A stretch of 64,000 nucleotides of DNA, taken from Streptomyces sp. T12 (GTDB taxonomy: Bacteria; Actinomycetota; Actinomycetes; Streptomycetales; Streptomycetaceae). The stretch spans positions 4,588,001 through 4,652,000 of the forward strand of contig NZ_CP117866.1 in NCBI RefSeq assembly GCF_028736035.1, read 5' to 3'. Positions 18,434 through 27,436 of this stretch are shown one piece after another (the stretch's first letter is position 1; every line of letters starts with the position of its first letter). The notes under the pieces are model-generated. The model had not been told where the DNA came from. It saw only the letters and a list, made by a program, of their open reading frames with translations, and made no database searches. Both the position numbers and the translations under genes were made by a program.

Positions 18434-19234
18434 TCACACCGCTTCCGTGATCCCGGCGCACAGCTCCGCCACCACGCTCACGACGGTCTGCGGTGCGCGC
18501 AGGGTCGGGAAGTGGTCGCAGGCCGCGAGACGGACGAGACGGCACCCGGGGATGGCGGCGGCCATCGCCTCGTTGCAGCGGACCACCCGAGGCAGGTCCC
18601 GCTCGCCCAGCAACAGCGTGCAGGGCACGGAGAGTTCGCCGAGGCGCGGGAAGGCCGGCGGGTCCTCCGTGCGGTGACGGTGCATGGCGGGCCAGGCGGG
18701 GATCGCCGCGCGCAGCAGGTCGACGGCCTCGGTGTCGGGCGGTGTGCCCGCCGCTCCCCAGGCTTGCAGGGACAGCGCGACCAGCCCGTCCATGTCCCCG
18801 GCCGACGCCAACTCGCCGAGCCGGGTGGTCAGTTCCGGTGATTCCAGCTCGGGATACCCGGTCACCCCGGGGACCAGCAGGGCGAGGGCGGCGACGCGCG
18901 GGGGCTCGTCCAGCGCGAGGCCGATCGCGGTGGCGCCGCCCATGCTGGAACCGACCAGCACCGCGCGCTCCACGCCGAAGTGGTCCAGGACCGCGCGCAG
19001 GTCGGCGACCAGGGAGTACGCGGTGGTGGGTCTCGGGGACCTGCCGAAGCCGCGGGAGTCGTACCGGATCACCCGGTGACGCGCGGCAAGGGCCGGGGCG
19101 ACCCGGTCCCACAACCGCGAGTCCGCGACGCCGGGGTGCAGCAGCACCACGGGCACCCCGTCCCCGCCCGTGTCGCCCCCGCCCGTGTCGTCCGCCCAGA
19201 CCTCGCCGCCGTCGACCTTCACGATGGATTCCAT
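18434..19234 (-). CDS. Alpha/beta hydrolase
   Basis: This 266-residue single-domain hydrolase has the oxyanion region LLHPGVADSRLWD, the strand YDSRGFGRS, the nucleophile elbow GSSMGG (Ser catalytic) and a C-terminal catalytic His in CDHFPTLRAPQ. The catalytic Asp is probably in GERDLP. The layout is close to 3-oxoadipate enol-lactonase or haloperoxidase-like family members. It is monocistronic and no substrate can be assigned. Confidence 0.87.
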   Translation of the reverse strand: MESIVKVDGGEVWADDTGGGDTGGDGVPVVLLHPGVADSRLWDRVAPALAARHRVIRYDSRGFGRSPRPTTAYSLVADLRAVLDHFGVERAVLVGSSMGGATAIGLALDEPPRVAALALLVPGVTGYPELESPELTTRLGELASAGDMDGLVALSLQAWGAAGTPPDTEAVDLLRAAIPAWPAMHRHRTEDPPAFPRLGELSVPCTLLLGERDLPRVVRCNEAMAAAIPGCRLVRLAACDHFPTLRAPQTVVSVVAELCAGITEAV

Positions 19235-19287
19235 GCGGCGACTGTGCCGCAGCCCGCCCGCCGCTCACGGCAGACGCTCGGCCGAGG

Positions 19288-20751
19288 TCAGCCCGGCCAC
19301 ACGATCGACTGAACCTCGCTGTAGGCGTGCAGGGCGTACGACCCGACGTCCCGGCCCACCCCACTCTTCTTGAAGCCGCCGAAGGGCGCCTCCATGTTGC
19401 GGCCCACGGTGTTGATCCCGACCCCGCCGGCCCGCAACCGCCGCGCGACCCGGAAGGCGCGGGCCACGTCGCCGGACCAGACGTAGTCGATCAGGCCGTA
19501 GTCCGTGTCGTTGGCGAGGGCGACGCCCTCTTCCTCCTCGTCGAAGGGGATCACGGAGACGACCGGCCCGAAGATCTCCTCGCGGGCGACGCGCATGTCG
19601 TTCGTGCAGTCCGCGAGGAGGGTGGGAGAGACGTAGAAACCCCGCTCGTACGGCGGCCGTTCACCGCCCGCCACCACCACCGCGCCTTCCTTCCGGCCCG
19701 TCTCCACATACGCCTCGACCCGGTCCCGGTGCTCCGCCGAGATCACCGGCCCGACGATCGTGGACGCCTCACGCGGATCCCCGACCTTCAACCGGCCCGC
19801 ATACGCCGCCAGTTGCTCGACGAGCCGGCCGTACACGCCCCGCTGGGCCAGCACCCGCGTCGGCGCCGTGCAGATCTGCCCGCTGTAGAAGGAGAACGTC
19901 GTCCCGATCCCGGCCACCGCCGACCCGAGGTCCGCGTCGTCGAAGACGACCGCCGCGCCCTTCCCGCCGAGCTCCATCAACTGGCGTTTCATGTCCCGCC
20001 CGCACGCCTCGGCGATGCGCTGCCCGACCGCCGTGGAGCCGGTGAAGCTCACCATGTCGACGTCCGGGGAGGAGACGGCCGCCTCGCCGACCTCCACGGC
20101 CCGCCCGGAGACGACGTTCACGACCCCCGCCGGAGCCCCGGCGGCCTCAAGCGCCTCCGCCATCCGGTAGACGGACAGCGGATCCTGCGGCGCCGGTTTC
20201 ACGACGACCGTGTTGCCCATGGCCAGCGCGGGGGCGATCTTGCCGGCCGGGTTGGCCCACGGGTTGTTGTACGAGGTGACGCAGGTGACGACCCCGACGG
20301 GCTGGCGGACGGCCAGCGCTCCCATCACGCCGGCCTTCCCCATCGGCCCGGCCTCGTTGATCTGCGGCGGGATGGCCCACTCTGCGGGCTCCACGCGCGC
20401 GTACCGCCGGAAACGGGCCGCCCCGACGCCCACCTGCATGCCCCGGGCCGTCCCCGTGGTCGCGCCGGTCTCGGCCTGGGCCAGTTCGGCGTACGGCACG
20501 AGGTGGCCGCGGATGGTGTCCGCCGCCCGCCCCAGCACGGCCGCCCGCTCCTCAGGCGTCGTACGCGACCACGGCCCGAAGGCCTCGCGGGCCGCGGCAC
20601 AGGCCGCGTGCACCTGATCCCGCGAGGCCTCCGGAGCCCACCCGACGGTCTCCTCGGATGCCGGGTCCATCACGGCGTAATAGCCGCCGTCCGGCTCGAC
20701 CCACGCACCACCGACGAACAACCGCTGCCGATCAGGCCCCTTCAAGCTCAC
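19288..20751 (-). CDS. NAD(P)-dependent aldehyde dehydrogenase
   Basis: This 487-residue protein starts at a GTG at 20751 that overlaps the stop of the upstream amidohydrolase (GTGA). ALDH landmarks are present: PWANPAGKIAPALAMGNTVVVKPA, FTGSTAVG, the general-base Glu in MELGGKGA and the catalytic Cys in SGQICTAPTR, then EEIFGPV and the C-terminal PFGGFKKSG. It oxidises an aldehyde to an acid. Its coupling with the amidohydrolase and the upstream LLM oxidoreductase suggests a shared catabolic pathway. The aldehyde is unknown. Confidence 0.94.
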   Translation of the reverse strand: MSLKGPDRQRLFVGGAWVEPDGGYYAVMDPASEETVGWAPEASRDQVHAACAAAREAFGPWSRTTPEERAAVLGRAADTIRGHLVPYAELAQAETGATTGTARGMQVGVGAARFRRYARVEPAEWAIPPQINEAGPMGKAGVMGALAVRQPVGVVTCVTSYNNPWANPAGKIAPALAMGNTVVVKPAPQDPLSVYRMAEALEAAGAPAGVVNVVSGRAVEVGEAAVSSPDVDMVSFTGSTAVGQRIAEACGRDMKRQLMELGGKGAAVVFDDADLGSAVAGIGTTFSFYSGQICTAPTRVLAQRGVYGRLVEQLAAYAGRLKVGDPREASTIVGPVISAEHRDRVEAYVETGRKEGAVVVAGGERPPYERGFYVSPTLLADCTNDMRVAREEIFGPVVSVIPFDEEEEGVALANDTDYGLIDYVWSGDVARAFRVARRLRAGGVGINTVGRNMEAPFGGFKKSGVGRDVGSYALHAYSEVQSIVWPG

Positions 20752-22478
20752 CTGGTGGCCACCGTCCTGGTGTCCCGCCCCGAGCGCAACACGCGCCCCG
20801 GCACCGCCCCGGTCACCACGTCGTCCCGGATCGCCTCGACCCCGTTGACCCACACGGCCCGCACACCGATCGCCTTGGCGTCCAGCCGCGGACTGTCACC
20901 CGGCAGGTCGTGCACCAGGGTGGCCGTACCGGCATCGATCCGCTCCGGGTCGAAGAGCACCAGGTCCGCATGGAAGCCCTCCTCCACCCGGCCCCGCTCA
21001 CGCAGCCCGAACAGCCGCGCCGGATCATCGGTCAGCATCTTCACCGCCTGCTCCAGCCCCACGAGCTTGCGCCCGCGCAGACAGTCCCCGAGGAACCGCG
21101 TCGTGTACGGCGCCCCGCACATGCGGTCCAGGTGCGCCCCGGCGTCGGAGCCGCCGAGCAGCACGTCCTCGTGCTGCCAGGTCTCGGCGCGCAGGGACCA
21201 GGACGCCGGGTCGTTGTCGGTCGGCATCGGCCACAGGACGGTCCGCAGATCGTCGGCGGCACAGATCTCCACCAGGCACGCGAAGGGTTCCAGGCCGCGC
21301 TCCCGGGCGATGTCCTCCACGACCCGCCCGCTCAGCCCCCGGTTCGCCTCGCTGTAGGTGTCGCCGATGACGTACCGCCCGAAGTTCGTCAGCCGCCGGA
21401 AGACACCGGCCTCCTTGGCGGTGGCGTGCCTGAGCAGCTCGGCCTGCACGTCCGGCTCGCGCAGCTTGGCGATCCGCTCGGGCACGGGCAGCCCGAGGAC
21501 CGGCCCCCATCCGGGGATGAGGTTCAGGGCGCAGAAGGTGCCCAGGGACATGTTCATCGGCGTGAGGATCGGCATGGTGAGGGCCACCACCCGGCCGCCC
21601 GCCTTCCGGGCCTGTTCGCTCGCGAGGAGCTGGCGCGGCACCCGCTCCGGCACGGCCGAGTCGATGGTCAGGACGTTCCAGTTGAGCGGCCGTCCGGCGG
21701 CGGCGCTCATCTCCACGAACAGTTCGATCTCGGCGTCGCTGAACTGGTCCAGACACCCCGCGACGATCGCCTCGATCTGGGTCCCCTCGTGCTCGCCGAC
21801 CGCCCGCGACATCGCCAGCAGCTCGTCCGGCCCGGCGTGCCGGGAGGCCACCGGATTGCCGTCCCCGTCCGAGTGGCTCGACGACTGGGTGGTGGAGAAG
21901 CCCCAGGCACCGGCGTCCATGGCGTCGTGCAACAGCCGGACGATCTCGGCCAGCTGCTCCGCACTCGGCTGCCCACCCACCGCGTCCGGCCCCATCACAT
22001 GCCGCCGCAGCGCACAGTGCCCCACCATGAACCCCGCGTTGACGGCGATCCGCCCCTCAAGGGCGTCCAGATACTCCCCGAACGTCCGCCAACTCCACGG
22101 CGCCCCCTCCTCCAGCGCGACCAGCGACATGCCCTCGACCTTGGACATCATGCGGCGCGTGTAGTCGGCGTCCTCCGGACGGGCGGGATTGAGCGGCGCG
22201 AGCGTGAACCCACAGTTCCCGGCGGCGACGGTGGTCACCCCGTGGTTGAGGGAGGGGGTCGCGTACGGATCCCAGAAGAGCTGGGCGTCGTAGTGGGTGT
22301 GGGGGTCGACGAATCCGGGGGCGAGGACGAGCCCGGTGGCGTCTTCTCGGGTGCGCGACTCCTGGGTGACCTGGCCGATGACGGCGATACGACCGTCCCG
22401 TATGCCGACGTCGGCGGTGTACGCAGGCGCACCCGTCCCATCGACAACGGACGCGCCTTTGATGACGTGATCGAGCAT
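20748..22478 (-). CDS. N-acyl-D-amino acid deacylase-like amidohydrolase
   Basis: This 576-residue protein starts at the ATG at 22478 behind an AAGGAGG. It is an amidohydrolase-superfamily enzyme with the HxH metal motif in PGFVDPHTHYDAQLFWDP, then NCGFTLAPL, WRTFGEYLDALE, and GGSDAGAHLDRMCG before the C-terminal HADLVLFDPE. This matches the D-aminoacylase/dihydroorotase-like group that hydrolyses N-acyl or cyclic amide bonds. Its stop overlaps the ALDH start, and the LLM oxidoreductase lies 96 bases upstream on the same strand, so one transcript is likely. The true substrate is unknown. Confidence 0.88.
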   Translation of the reverse strand: MLDHVIKGASVVDGTGAPAYTADVGIRDGRIAVIGQVTQESRTREDATGLVLAPGFVDPHTHYDAQLFWDPYATPSLNHGVTTVAAGNCGFTLAPLNPARPEDADYTRRMMSKVEGMSLVALEEGAPWSWRTFGEYLDALEGRIAVNAGFMVGHCALRRHVMGPDAVGGQPSAEQLAEIVRLLHDAMDAGAWGFSTTQSSSHSDGDGNPVASRHAGPDELLAMSRAVGEHEGTQIEAIVAGCLDQFSDAEIELFVEMSAAAGRPLNWNVLTIDSAVPERVPRQLLASEQARKAGGRVVALTMPILTPMNMSLGTFCALNLIPGWGPVLGLPVPERIAKLREPDVQAELLRHATAKEAGVFRRLTNFGRYVIGDTYSEANRGLSGRVVEDIARERGLEPFACLVEICAADDLRTVLWPMPTDNDPASWSLRAETWQHEDVLLGGSDAGAHLDRMCGAPYTTRFLGDCLRGRKLVGLEQAVKMLTDDPARLFGLRERGRVEEGFHADLVLFDPERIDAGTATLVHDLPGDSPRLDAKAIGVRAVWVNGVEAIRDDVVTGAVPGRVLRSGRDTRTVATR

Positions 22479-22574
22479 GAACGTTGCCTCCTTGAACTCC
22501 GGGCCGGCCGGCCTACCTAGGGGCGCGGGGAACTGCGCGACCAGCCCCCACGAACCCGCACCCGCCAACGGCGA

Positions 22575-23693
22575 TCAGACACCCCTCCGGAACCGCGTAG
22601 TCCGATGAACCGGATCCGTGTCGATCTTCGGAATCACGTGCTCCCCGATCAGCCGAATCGTCTGCAACGTCTCCTCCTTCGGCACCCCCACCGGCAACCC
22701 GAAGCTCAACTGATCCGCCCCCGCCTGCTCCCACCGCTTGCACTGCCGGAACACCTCGTCCGGATCCCCGCAGATCAGCAACTCCTCCTCGATCAGCAGC
22801 TCCACGAACTCCGGCGTGTACTCGGGCAACGTCTCCGGCCACACCGGGAACCCCTCGGGACGAGGAAACGTGTCGTGGTACCGGAACACCAGCGACGGCA
22901 GGTAGTGCAATTCACCCCGCACCGCGATCTCGATCGCCTCGGCGTGCGTAGGCGCACAGATCGCCGTCGTCGTCACCATCACGTTGTCGTTGACGAAGTC
23001 ACCGATGGGCTCGGCGTTCACGACCGCCGTCTTGTACTGCTCCAGCACCCACTCCATGTCGGCGACCTTCTGCACACTGAAGCCCAGCACCCCGAGCCCC
23101 TTCTTCGCCGCCATGGCGTACGACGGCGGCGACCCGGCCGCGTACCACATCGCGGGGTGGGACTTCCCGTACGGCTTCGGCAGAATCTTCCGCGGCGGCA
23201 GCGACCAGTGCTTGCCCTGGAAGCCGGCGTACTCGTCCTGGAGCCACATCTTCGGGAACTCGGCGATGGTCTCTTCCCAGATCTCCTTGGTGTGGTTCAT
23301 GTCGGTGATGCCCGGCAGAAACCCGAGGATCTCGTGCGACCCCGCGCCCCGACCGGACCCGAACTCGAAGCGGTTGCCGCTGAGATGGTCGAGCATGGCC
23401 ACCTTCTCGGCGACCTTCACGGGGTGGTTGACCTGGGCGAGGGGATTGAAGATCCCGGAGCCGAGATGGATCCGTTCCGTCGCGTGTGCCAGGTACCCCA
23501 GGAAGACGTCGTTCGCGGAGAGGTGCGAGTACTCCTCCAGGAAGTGGTGCTCGGACGCCCAGGCGTACTTGAAGCCGGACCGGTCCGCCTGGATGACGTA
23601 CTCGGCCTCCTCCATCAGTGCCTTGTGCTCGGCGAGCGGGTCGGTCTCGGCGCGCTTGCCCACGTATCCCTGTACAAAGAGCCCGAATTCCAA
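22575..23693 (-). CDS. LLM-class flavin-dependent oxidoreductase
   Basis: This 372-residue protein starts at a TTG at 23693, with GGTGA seven bases upstream. It is a full-length bacterial-luciferase-like monooxygenase: YAWASEHHFLEEYSHLS, LGSGIFNPL, KVAEKVAMLDHLSGNRFEFGSGRG and later GDPDEVF. The WASEHHF and DHLSGNR blocks place it with two-component FMN-dependent alkane or fatty-acid-like monooxygenases. A perfect CTGACG-CTT-CGTCAG operator lies 26-40 bases upstream. It probably heads the transcript that continues through the amidohydrolase and ALDH genes. Confidence 0.9.
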   Translation of the reverse strand: MEFGLFVQGYVGKRAETDPLAEHKALMEEAEYVIQADRSGFKYAWASEHHFLEEYSHLSANDVFLGYLAHATERIHLGSGIFNPLAQVNHPVKVAEKVAMLDHLSGNRFEFGSGRGAGSHEILGFLPGITDMNHTKEIWEETIAEFPKMWLQDEYAGFQGKHWSLPPRKILPKPYGKSHPAMWYAAGSPPSYAMAAKKGLGVLGFSVQKVADMEWVLEQYKTAVVNAEPIGDFVNDNVMVTTTAICAPTHAEAIEIAVRGELHYLPSLVFRYHDTFPRPEGFPVWPETLPEYTPEFVELLIEEELLICGDPDEVFRQCKRWEQAGADQLSFGLPVGVPKEETLQTIRLIGEHVIPKIDTDPVHRTTRFRRGV

Positions 23694-23718
23694 GGAGGTT
23701 CACCGTCCCCAGTAGTTT

Positions 23719-23733
23719 CTGACGCTTCGTCAG
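23719..23733. promoter_or_regulatory. Operator CTGACGCTTCGTCAG, perfect dyad
   Basis: A perfect 6-bp inverted repeat with a 3-bp centre lies 26-40 bases upstream of the LLM gene at 22575-23693. It is one of seven copies of the same motif near catabolic genes in the window. It fits a TetR-family repressor site. Confidence 0.75.
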
Positions 23734-23816
23734 ATCGGCGGTATGCCGCCGACTGTGGCACCGGGCGCAAGGATGGTCAATAGTTGACGGGCAGTCAGAT
23801 GACAGTCGGCCGGCGG

Positions 23817-24587
23817 TCAGATGACCGAGACGCCCGCCAGCCATCCCCCGTCGATCACGAACGGCTGCCCGGTGATGTAGGAGGAGTCCTCCGAGGTCAG
23901 GAACAGCGCGAGGCGCGCCACCTCCTCGGGCCTGCCGATCCGGCCGAGCGGCACGAGCTTGCGGTAGAGCCCGTCGAGCGCCCTCGACGTCTCCTCCGCG
24001 TCCGCTTCCGGATCCAGCAGCGACGGGTTGGACATCGCGGTGTCGATGGCGCCGGGGCACATGGCGTTGACCCGGATGCCGCGGGGCGCCAGCTCCAGGG
24101 CGGCGACCCGGGTGAGGCCGAGGATGGCGTGCTTGGTGGCGGAGTACGTCCCCACGGCCGCCATGCCGGTCACCGCGGTGTACGAGGCCGTGTTGACGAT
24201 CGTGCCGCCGTCGGCCATCTCGGGCGCGACGGTCTTGATGCCGAGGAAGCAGCCGACCTGGTTGACCCGTACGACCTGCAAGAACTCGTCGAGGGGCGTG
24301 TCGACGAGGGAGTTGAAGCGCAGGATGCCGGCGTTGTTGACCAGCCCGTCCAGGTGGCCGTAGGCCCTCCGCGCGGCGGTGACGGCGGCCTGCCAGTCGG
24401 CTTCCAGGCCCACGTCGAGGTGGACGTAGAGCGCGTCTATCTCCTCGGCGAGGGCCTCGCCCTGGTCGTCGAGCACGTCGGCGACGACGACTCGCGCGCC
24501 CTCCGCGGCGAACAGCCGCGCCTCCTGCTCGCCCTGTCCGCGCGCCGCCCCGGTGACGATGACGACCCGTCCGTCGAGCTTGCCCAT
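23817..24587 (-). CDS. SDR family NAD(P)-dependent oxidoreductase
   Basis: This 256-residue classical short-chain dehydrogenase starts at the ATG at 24587 after GAAGGGGG. The cofactor motif is TGAARGQGEQEA, the structural motif NNAGI, the catalytic set SYTAVTG...YSATKHA, and the end is SYITGQPFVIDGGW. Acidic residues after beta-2 (VVADVLDDQG) favour NAD+. It probably oxidises a hydroxyl on an acyl-CoA or steroid-like substrate (inference from the neighbours). A CTGACG-N3-CGTCAG operator lies 68-82 bases upstream. Confidence 0.93.
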   Translation of the reverse strand: MGKLDGRVVIVTGAARGQGEQEARLFAAEGARVVVADVLDDQGEALAEEIDALYVHLDVGLEADWQAAVTAARRAYGHLDGLVNNAGILRFNSLVDTPLDEFLQVVRVNQVGCFLGIKTVAPEMADGGTIVNTASYTAVTGMAAVGTYSATKHAILGLTRVAALELAPRGIRVNAMCPGAIDTAMSNPSLLDPEADAEETSRALDGLYRKLVPLGRIGRPEEVARLALFLTSEDSSYITGQPFVIDGGWLAGVSVI

Positions 24588-24654
24588 TTCGGCCCCCTTC
24601 GAAGGGTGGACACGGTGGACCCCGCATCGTGAACTCCGCATCGTAGCGCCATAC

Positions 24655-24669
24655 CTGACGAAGCGTCAG
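24655..24669. promoter_or_regulatory. Operator CTGACGAAGCGTCAG, perfect dyad
   Basis: A perfect 6-3-6 inverted repeat lies between the SDR gene (minus) and the secreted-protein gene (plus), 68-82 bases upstream of the SDR start. It has the same arms as the sites at 23719 and 37340. Confidence 0.75.
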
Positions 24670-24768
24670 ATGCAAGCCCTGAGGGTTGCTGAGGCGAATC
24701 TCACGTGACCCACAAGTAGGGATGTTTGACCCTGTCGGCATCCGTCAAGGGAATACAAAATCCTGCCC

Positions 24769-25512
24769 ATGTCCAAGCGGAGACTGAAGAACAAGAAGAT
24801 CAGGATCGTGGCGGTCGGGTCGGCTCTCGTGACCGGGGGAGCCATCGCCACCGTACTGCTGCCGTCGGCGAACGCCGCCGATGAGAAGACGCCCGAGCAG
24901 ATCATGACCATGTGCCAGCGGGCCAAGGTGCTCAACGGCAAACAGCAGTCCATTTTCGATTTCGGCGGCCACCCGATCGCCGGACCGAGTTTCGCCTCCG
25001 ACAACTGCGATTTCGTCGAGACGAAGTTCGAGACCTTCGACGGGCCGGCCGAAAAGGCCTCCATCGACTTCCCGAACTGCGAACCGAACGCCACCGAACC
25101 GGCGAAGACGTCGATCACCTGGTCGGCGACGGCGGCCCAGGGACAGGGCAAGTACACCGTCACCCAACAGGGCGGCGGTGGAGGACTCTTCGGCGCGCTG
25201 ACCGGATCCTGGCTCAAGCACAAGGGAACCCTCGACATGACCGTGAAGTCCGCGACCGCCGGTGACACGGAACAGCGTGAGGTGCCGGTCGGCAAGGTGC
25301 TCCACATGGAGTTCACGCCGAAGATGCAGCGCATGACCGGCGAATGGCGGGTGCGGATCGACGCCCGTGAGGCGACGACCGTCACCAACCCCTCCCCCGA
25401 GCAGAACTTCGTGGCACCGGACGTCGTCGAGGGCCCCGTCATCCTGCCGGGTGCCGCGGGTGCTCCGGGTGTCGCGGACGGCACCTCCAAGGCCGTACTG
25501 ACCGACTGCTGA
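24769..25512 (+). CDS. Secreted protein, aerolysin-like beta pattern (paralog 1)
   Basis: This 247-residue protein has a basic N-terminus, a hydrophobic core and a likely signal cleavage after PSANA (about residue 36). Four cysteines (49, 80, 104, 247) could form disulfides outside the cell. The mature part is beta-rich with alternating polar and hydrophobic residues, a Gly-rich turn (QQGGGGGLFG) and VPVGKVLHMEF. It shares NC(D/E)FV, a second NC, and four similarly placed cysteines with the next gene, so the two are paralogs. The strand order recalls ETX/aerolysin proteins, but this is only a pattern resemblance. No clear ribosome site precedes the ATG at 24769; a leaderless start is possible. 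The function is unknown. Confidence 0.75.
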   Translation: MSKRRLKNKKIRIVAVGSALVTGGAIATVLLPSANAADEKTPEQIMTMCQRAKVLNGKQQSIFDFGGHPIAGPSFASDNCDFVETKFETFDGPAEKASIDFPNCEPNATEPAKTSITWSATAAQGQGKYTVTQQGGGGGLFGALTGSWLKHKGTLDMTVKSATAGDTEQREVPVGKVLHMEFTPKMQRMTGEWRVRIDAREATTVTNPSPEQNFVAPDVVEGPVILPGAAGAPGVADGTSKAVLTDC

Positions 25513-25560
25513 CCCCGACCACCACCCCCCTGACCTCCCACATTCCAGAGGAGAACCCCC

Positions 25561-26352
25561 ATGACACGCGTCGGCCGCGCCAGAAGCCACCGGAGCAAGA
25601 AGAAGCGCATCGCCCTCGCCCTGTCCCCGCTGGTGGCCGTCGCGGCGGCCGTCCCGCTGATGAACTCGGCCGGTGCCGCCACCCCCTCCGAAGTGACCGC
25701 CGACTGCTCGGCGGACTCCGACAGGCTGGAGAACTGCGAGTTCGTCGACGTCCAGTTCAAGCGGGACAACCTCGGACCCAATCAGCGGGTCTCCACGGTG
25801 AGCGACAACTGCGGATCGACGGGCACCGCCTCGAAGACCTTCAACGTGAGCGCGTCCGTCACCCGGACCATCCAGCTCGAGGACGGATTCACCGCGGACG
25901 CCGGCACGAAGCTCGGCAATTCCTTCTTCGAGATCGGCGTGAAGTTCAACACGTCGGAAATCAACATCACCCGCGACGACAAGACGACGACGCTGGCGTT
26001 CAGCAGGACGGACACCGTACAGGCGGACAGCATCGGCTTCTTCATGTGGTCCGCCAAGCGCACCGATGTGAGCGGATTCCTGAAGGCCACGTACAAGGAA
26101 GCACAGGACGGCCAGACGGTGTTCTTCTCGCCGAGCGAGGGCTCCACGGGCGTACACGTCTTCTATCCGCAGATCCTGAAGAACGGCACCCCCGACGGCC
26201 GCCTCTGGCTGCGCAATGTGAAGTGCGGAACTCCTGAAGCATCCGGCATTCAGAATTCGACCCGCGCTCTGAGGTCGGAACCCGGGTTCGGTGAGGGCAG
26301 CGAGAACGTCACCGACGTCGAGATCCCGCTGTCGGAGGTTCCGGCACCTTAG
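25561..26352 (+). CDS. Secreted protein, aerolysin-like beta pattern (paralog 2)
   Basis: This 263-residue protein has a signal peptide with a basic start (RSHRSKKKR) and a likely cleavage after SAGA (about residue 39). Four cysteines (49, 59, 84, near 222) are placed as in paralog 1, and NCEFVDVQF parallels NCDFVETKF there. The middle (SVTRTIQLEDGFTADAG, KLGNSFFEIGVKF, then DSIGFFMWSAKRTDVSG) shows the alternating pattern and long amphipathic strands of aerolysin/ETX-type proteins. An AGAGGAG site precedes the ATG at 25561. It lies 48 bases after paralog 1, so the two are likely cotranscribed. The function is unknown. Confidence 0.77.
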   Translation: MTRVGRARSHRSKKKRIALALSPLVAVAAAVPLMNSAGAATPSEVTADCSADSDRLENCEFVDVQFKRDNLGPNQRVSTVSDNCGSTGTASKTFNVSASVTRTIQLEDGFTADAGTKLGNSFFEIGVKFNTSEINITRDDKTTTLAFSRTDTVQADSIGFFMWSAKRTDVSGFLKATYKEAQDGQTVFFSPSEGSTGVHVFYPQILKNGTPDGRLWLRNVKCGTPEASGIQNSTRALRSEPGFGEGSENVTDVEIPLSEVPAP

Positions 26353-26402
26353 GACTCCTAACCCGGCGACGTCGGCGAACATCCCCGGGATACTGGTCGC
26401 CC

Positions 26403-27149
26403 ATGGATGAGGTCAAAGTCGTCGTCTCCCATTCCGAGCGCGCGACTCTGCGCGTCGGCGACGTGTTCCTGAAGGTGGACGCCGATCAGGCGCGCATCGA
26501 TGCCGAGGTCGAGGCGATGTCCCTCGCGCCGGTCCCGACCCCGGAGGTCCTGTGGCGCAAGCCGTCCGTGCTCGCGACCGCCGCACTCCCGGGGACGACG
26601 CTTGGGCGCCTCGGCGGGCCGTCGACCGGGTCGCCGGCGGCGTGGGCCGCGGCGGGCGCCGCCATCCGGAAGCTGCACGAAGCGCCCCTGCCGGCCCGGC
26701 CGGGCCAGGCCGGCCGGAGCATCGTCGCGCTGGCGGCGGAACTCGACGACGAGTGCGAGTTGCTCGTGACGAACGGCGTCCTGCCCGCCGACCTGGTCAC
26801 TCGCAACCGCCAGGTCGCCGAGGCCGCGCTCCGGCCGTGGACTCCGGCGTTCACGCACGGCGACCTGCAGATCGATCACCTCTTCGTCGACGGCGACGAG
26901 GTCACGGGCATCATCGACTGGTCCGAGGCGGGCCAGGGTGATGCCCTGTACGACCTCGCCACCTTCACGCTCGGACACGAGGAGCACCTCGACGACGTCA
27001 TCGCCGGCTATGGCACCGACATCGACCTCGACGTGATCCACGCGTGGTGGTCGTTGCGAAGCCTGCTGATAGTTCGCTGGCTGATCGAGCACGGCTTCGA
27101 CCCGTTCGCGCCGGGCTGTGAGGTCGACGTGCTGAGATCCCGGATGTGA
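26403..27149 (+). CDS. Aminoglycoside phosphotransferase (APH) family protein
   Basis: This 248-residue kinase-like protein has the catalytic loop THGDLQIDHLF and the metal-binding IIDWSEAGQGD, both intact, and a short N-terminal lobe. Family members phosphorylate aminoglycosides, choline, homoserine or other small molecules; the substrate here is unknown. The ATG at 26403 has no ribosome site. A GATACT box at 26389-26394 ends eight bases before it, which fits a leaderless message. It follows the secreted pair but is probably a separate unit. An IS5-type remnant begins right after its stop. Confidence 0.85.
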   Translation: MDEVKVVVSHSERATLRVGDVFLKVDADQARIDAEVEAMSLAPVPTPEVLWRKPSVLATAALPGTTLGRLGGPSTGSPAAWAAAGAAIRKLHEAPLPARPGQAGRSIVALAAELDDECELLVTNGVLPADLVTRNRQVAEAALRPWTPAFTHGDLQIDHLFVDGDEVTGIIDWSEAGQGDALYDLATFTLGHEEHLDDVIAGYGTDIDLDVIHAWWSLRSLLIVRWLIEHGFDPFAPGCEVDVLRSRM

Positions 27150-27436
27150 GGCTGCGCGGGCGCGACTGCCACGTATGCGCCTCGTGGTCATAGCCGCGGT
27201 CGGCATACAGGTGCTCGGGGCGGCGCAGTGGCTGGCCGCGCTTGCCGCGAGCGGGGTGCCGTGCGCCTCGACGATCAGGTGGTGCTTGCTGTCGGCCTTG
27301 CCCCGGTCCACCGGAGACGGACCGGTGGCCGGCCCGCCCTTCATCGCGCGGATGTGGCTGGAGTCGACCGCTGCGCGGGAGAAGTCGAGCAGGTCTGCGG
27401 CGCGCAGCTCAAAGAGCAGCAGCTTGTCAGGAGTCG
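27150..27436 (-). mobile_element. IS5-type transposase remnant with internal deletion
   Basis: On the minus strand this stretch encodes pieces of a DDE transposase: ADLLDFSRAAVDSSHIRAMKG, then VDRGKADSKHHLIVEAHGTPL. The next expected segment (the GGNRND region) is missing, and the frame changes to RGKRGQPLRRPEHLYADRGYDH. The first catalytic Asp (AVDSSH) and second Asp region (YADRGYD) are recognisable, but no full frame remains. I found no terminal inverted repeats or target duplication. It fills the space between the phosphotransferase and the LuxR gene. Confidence 0.75.
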
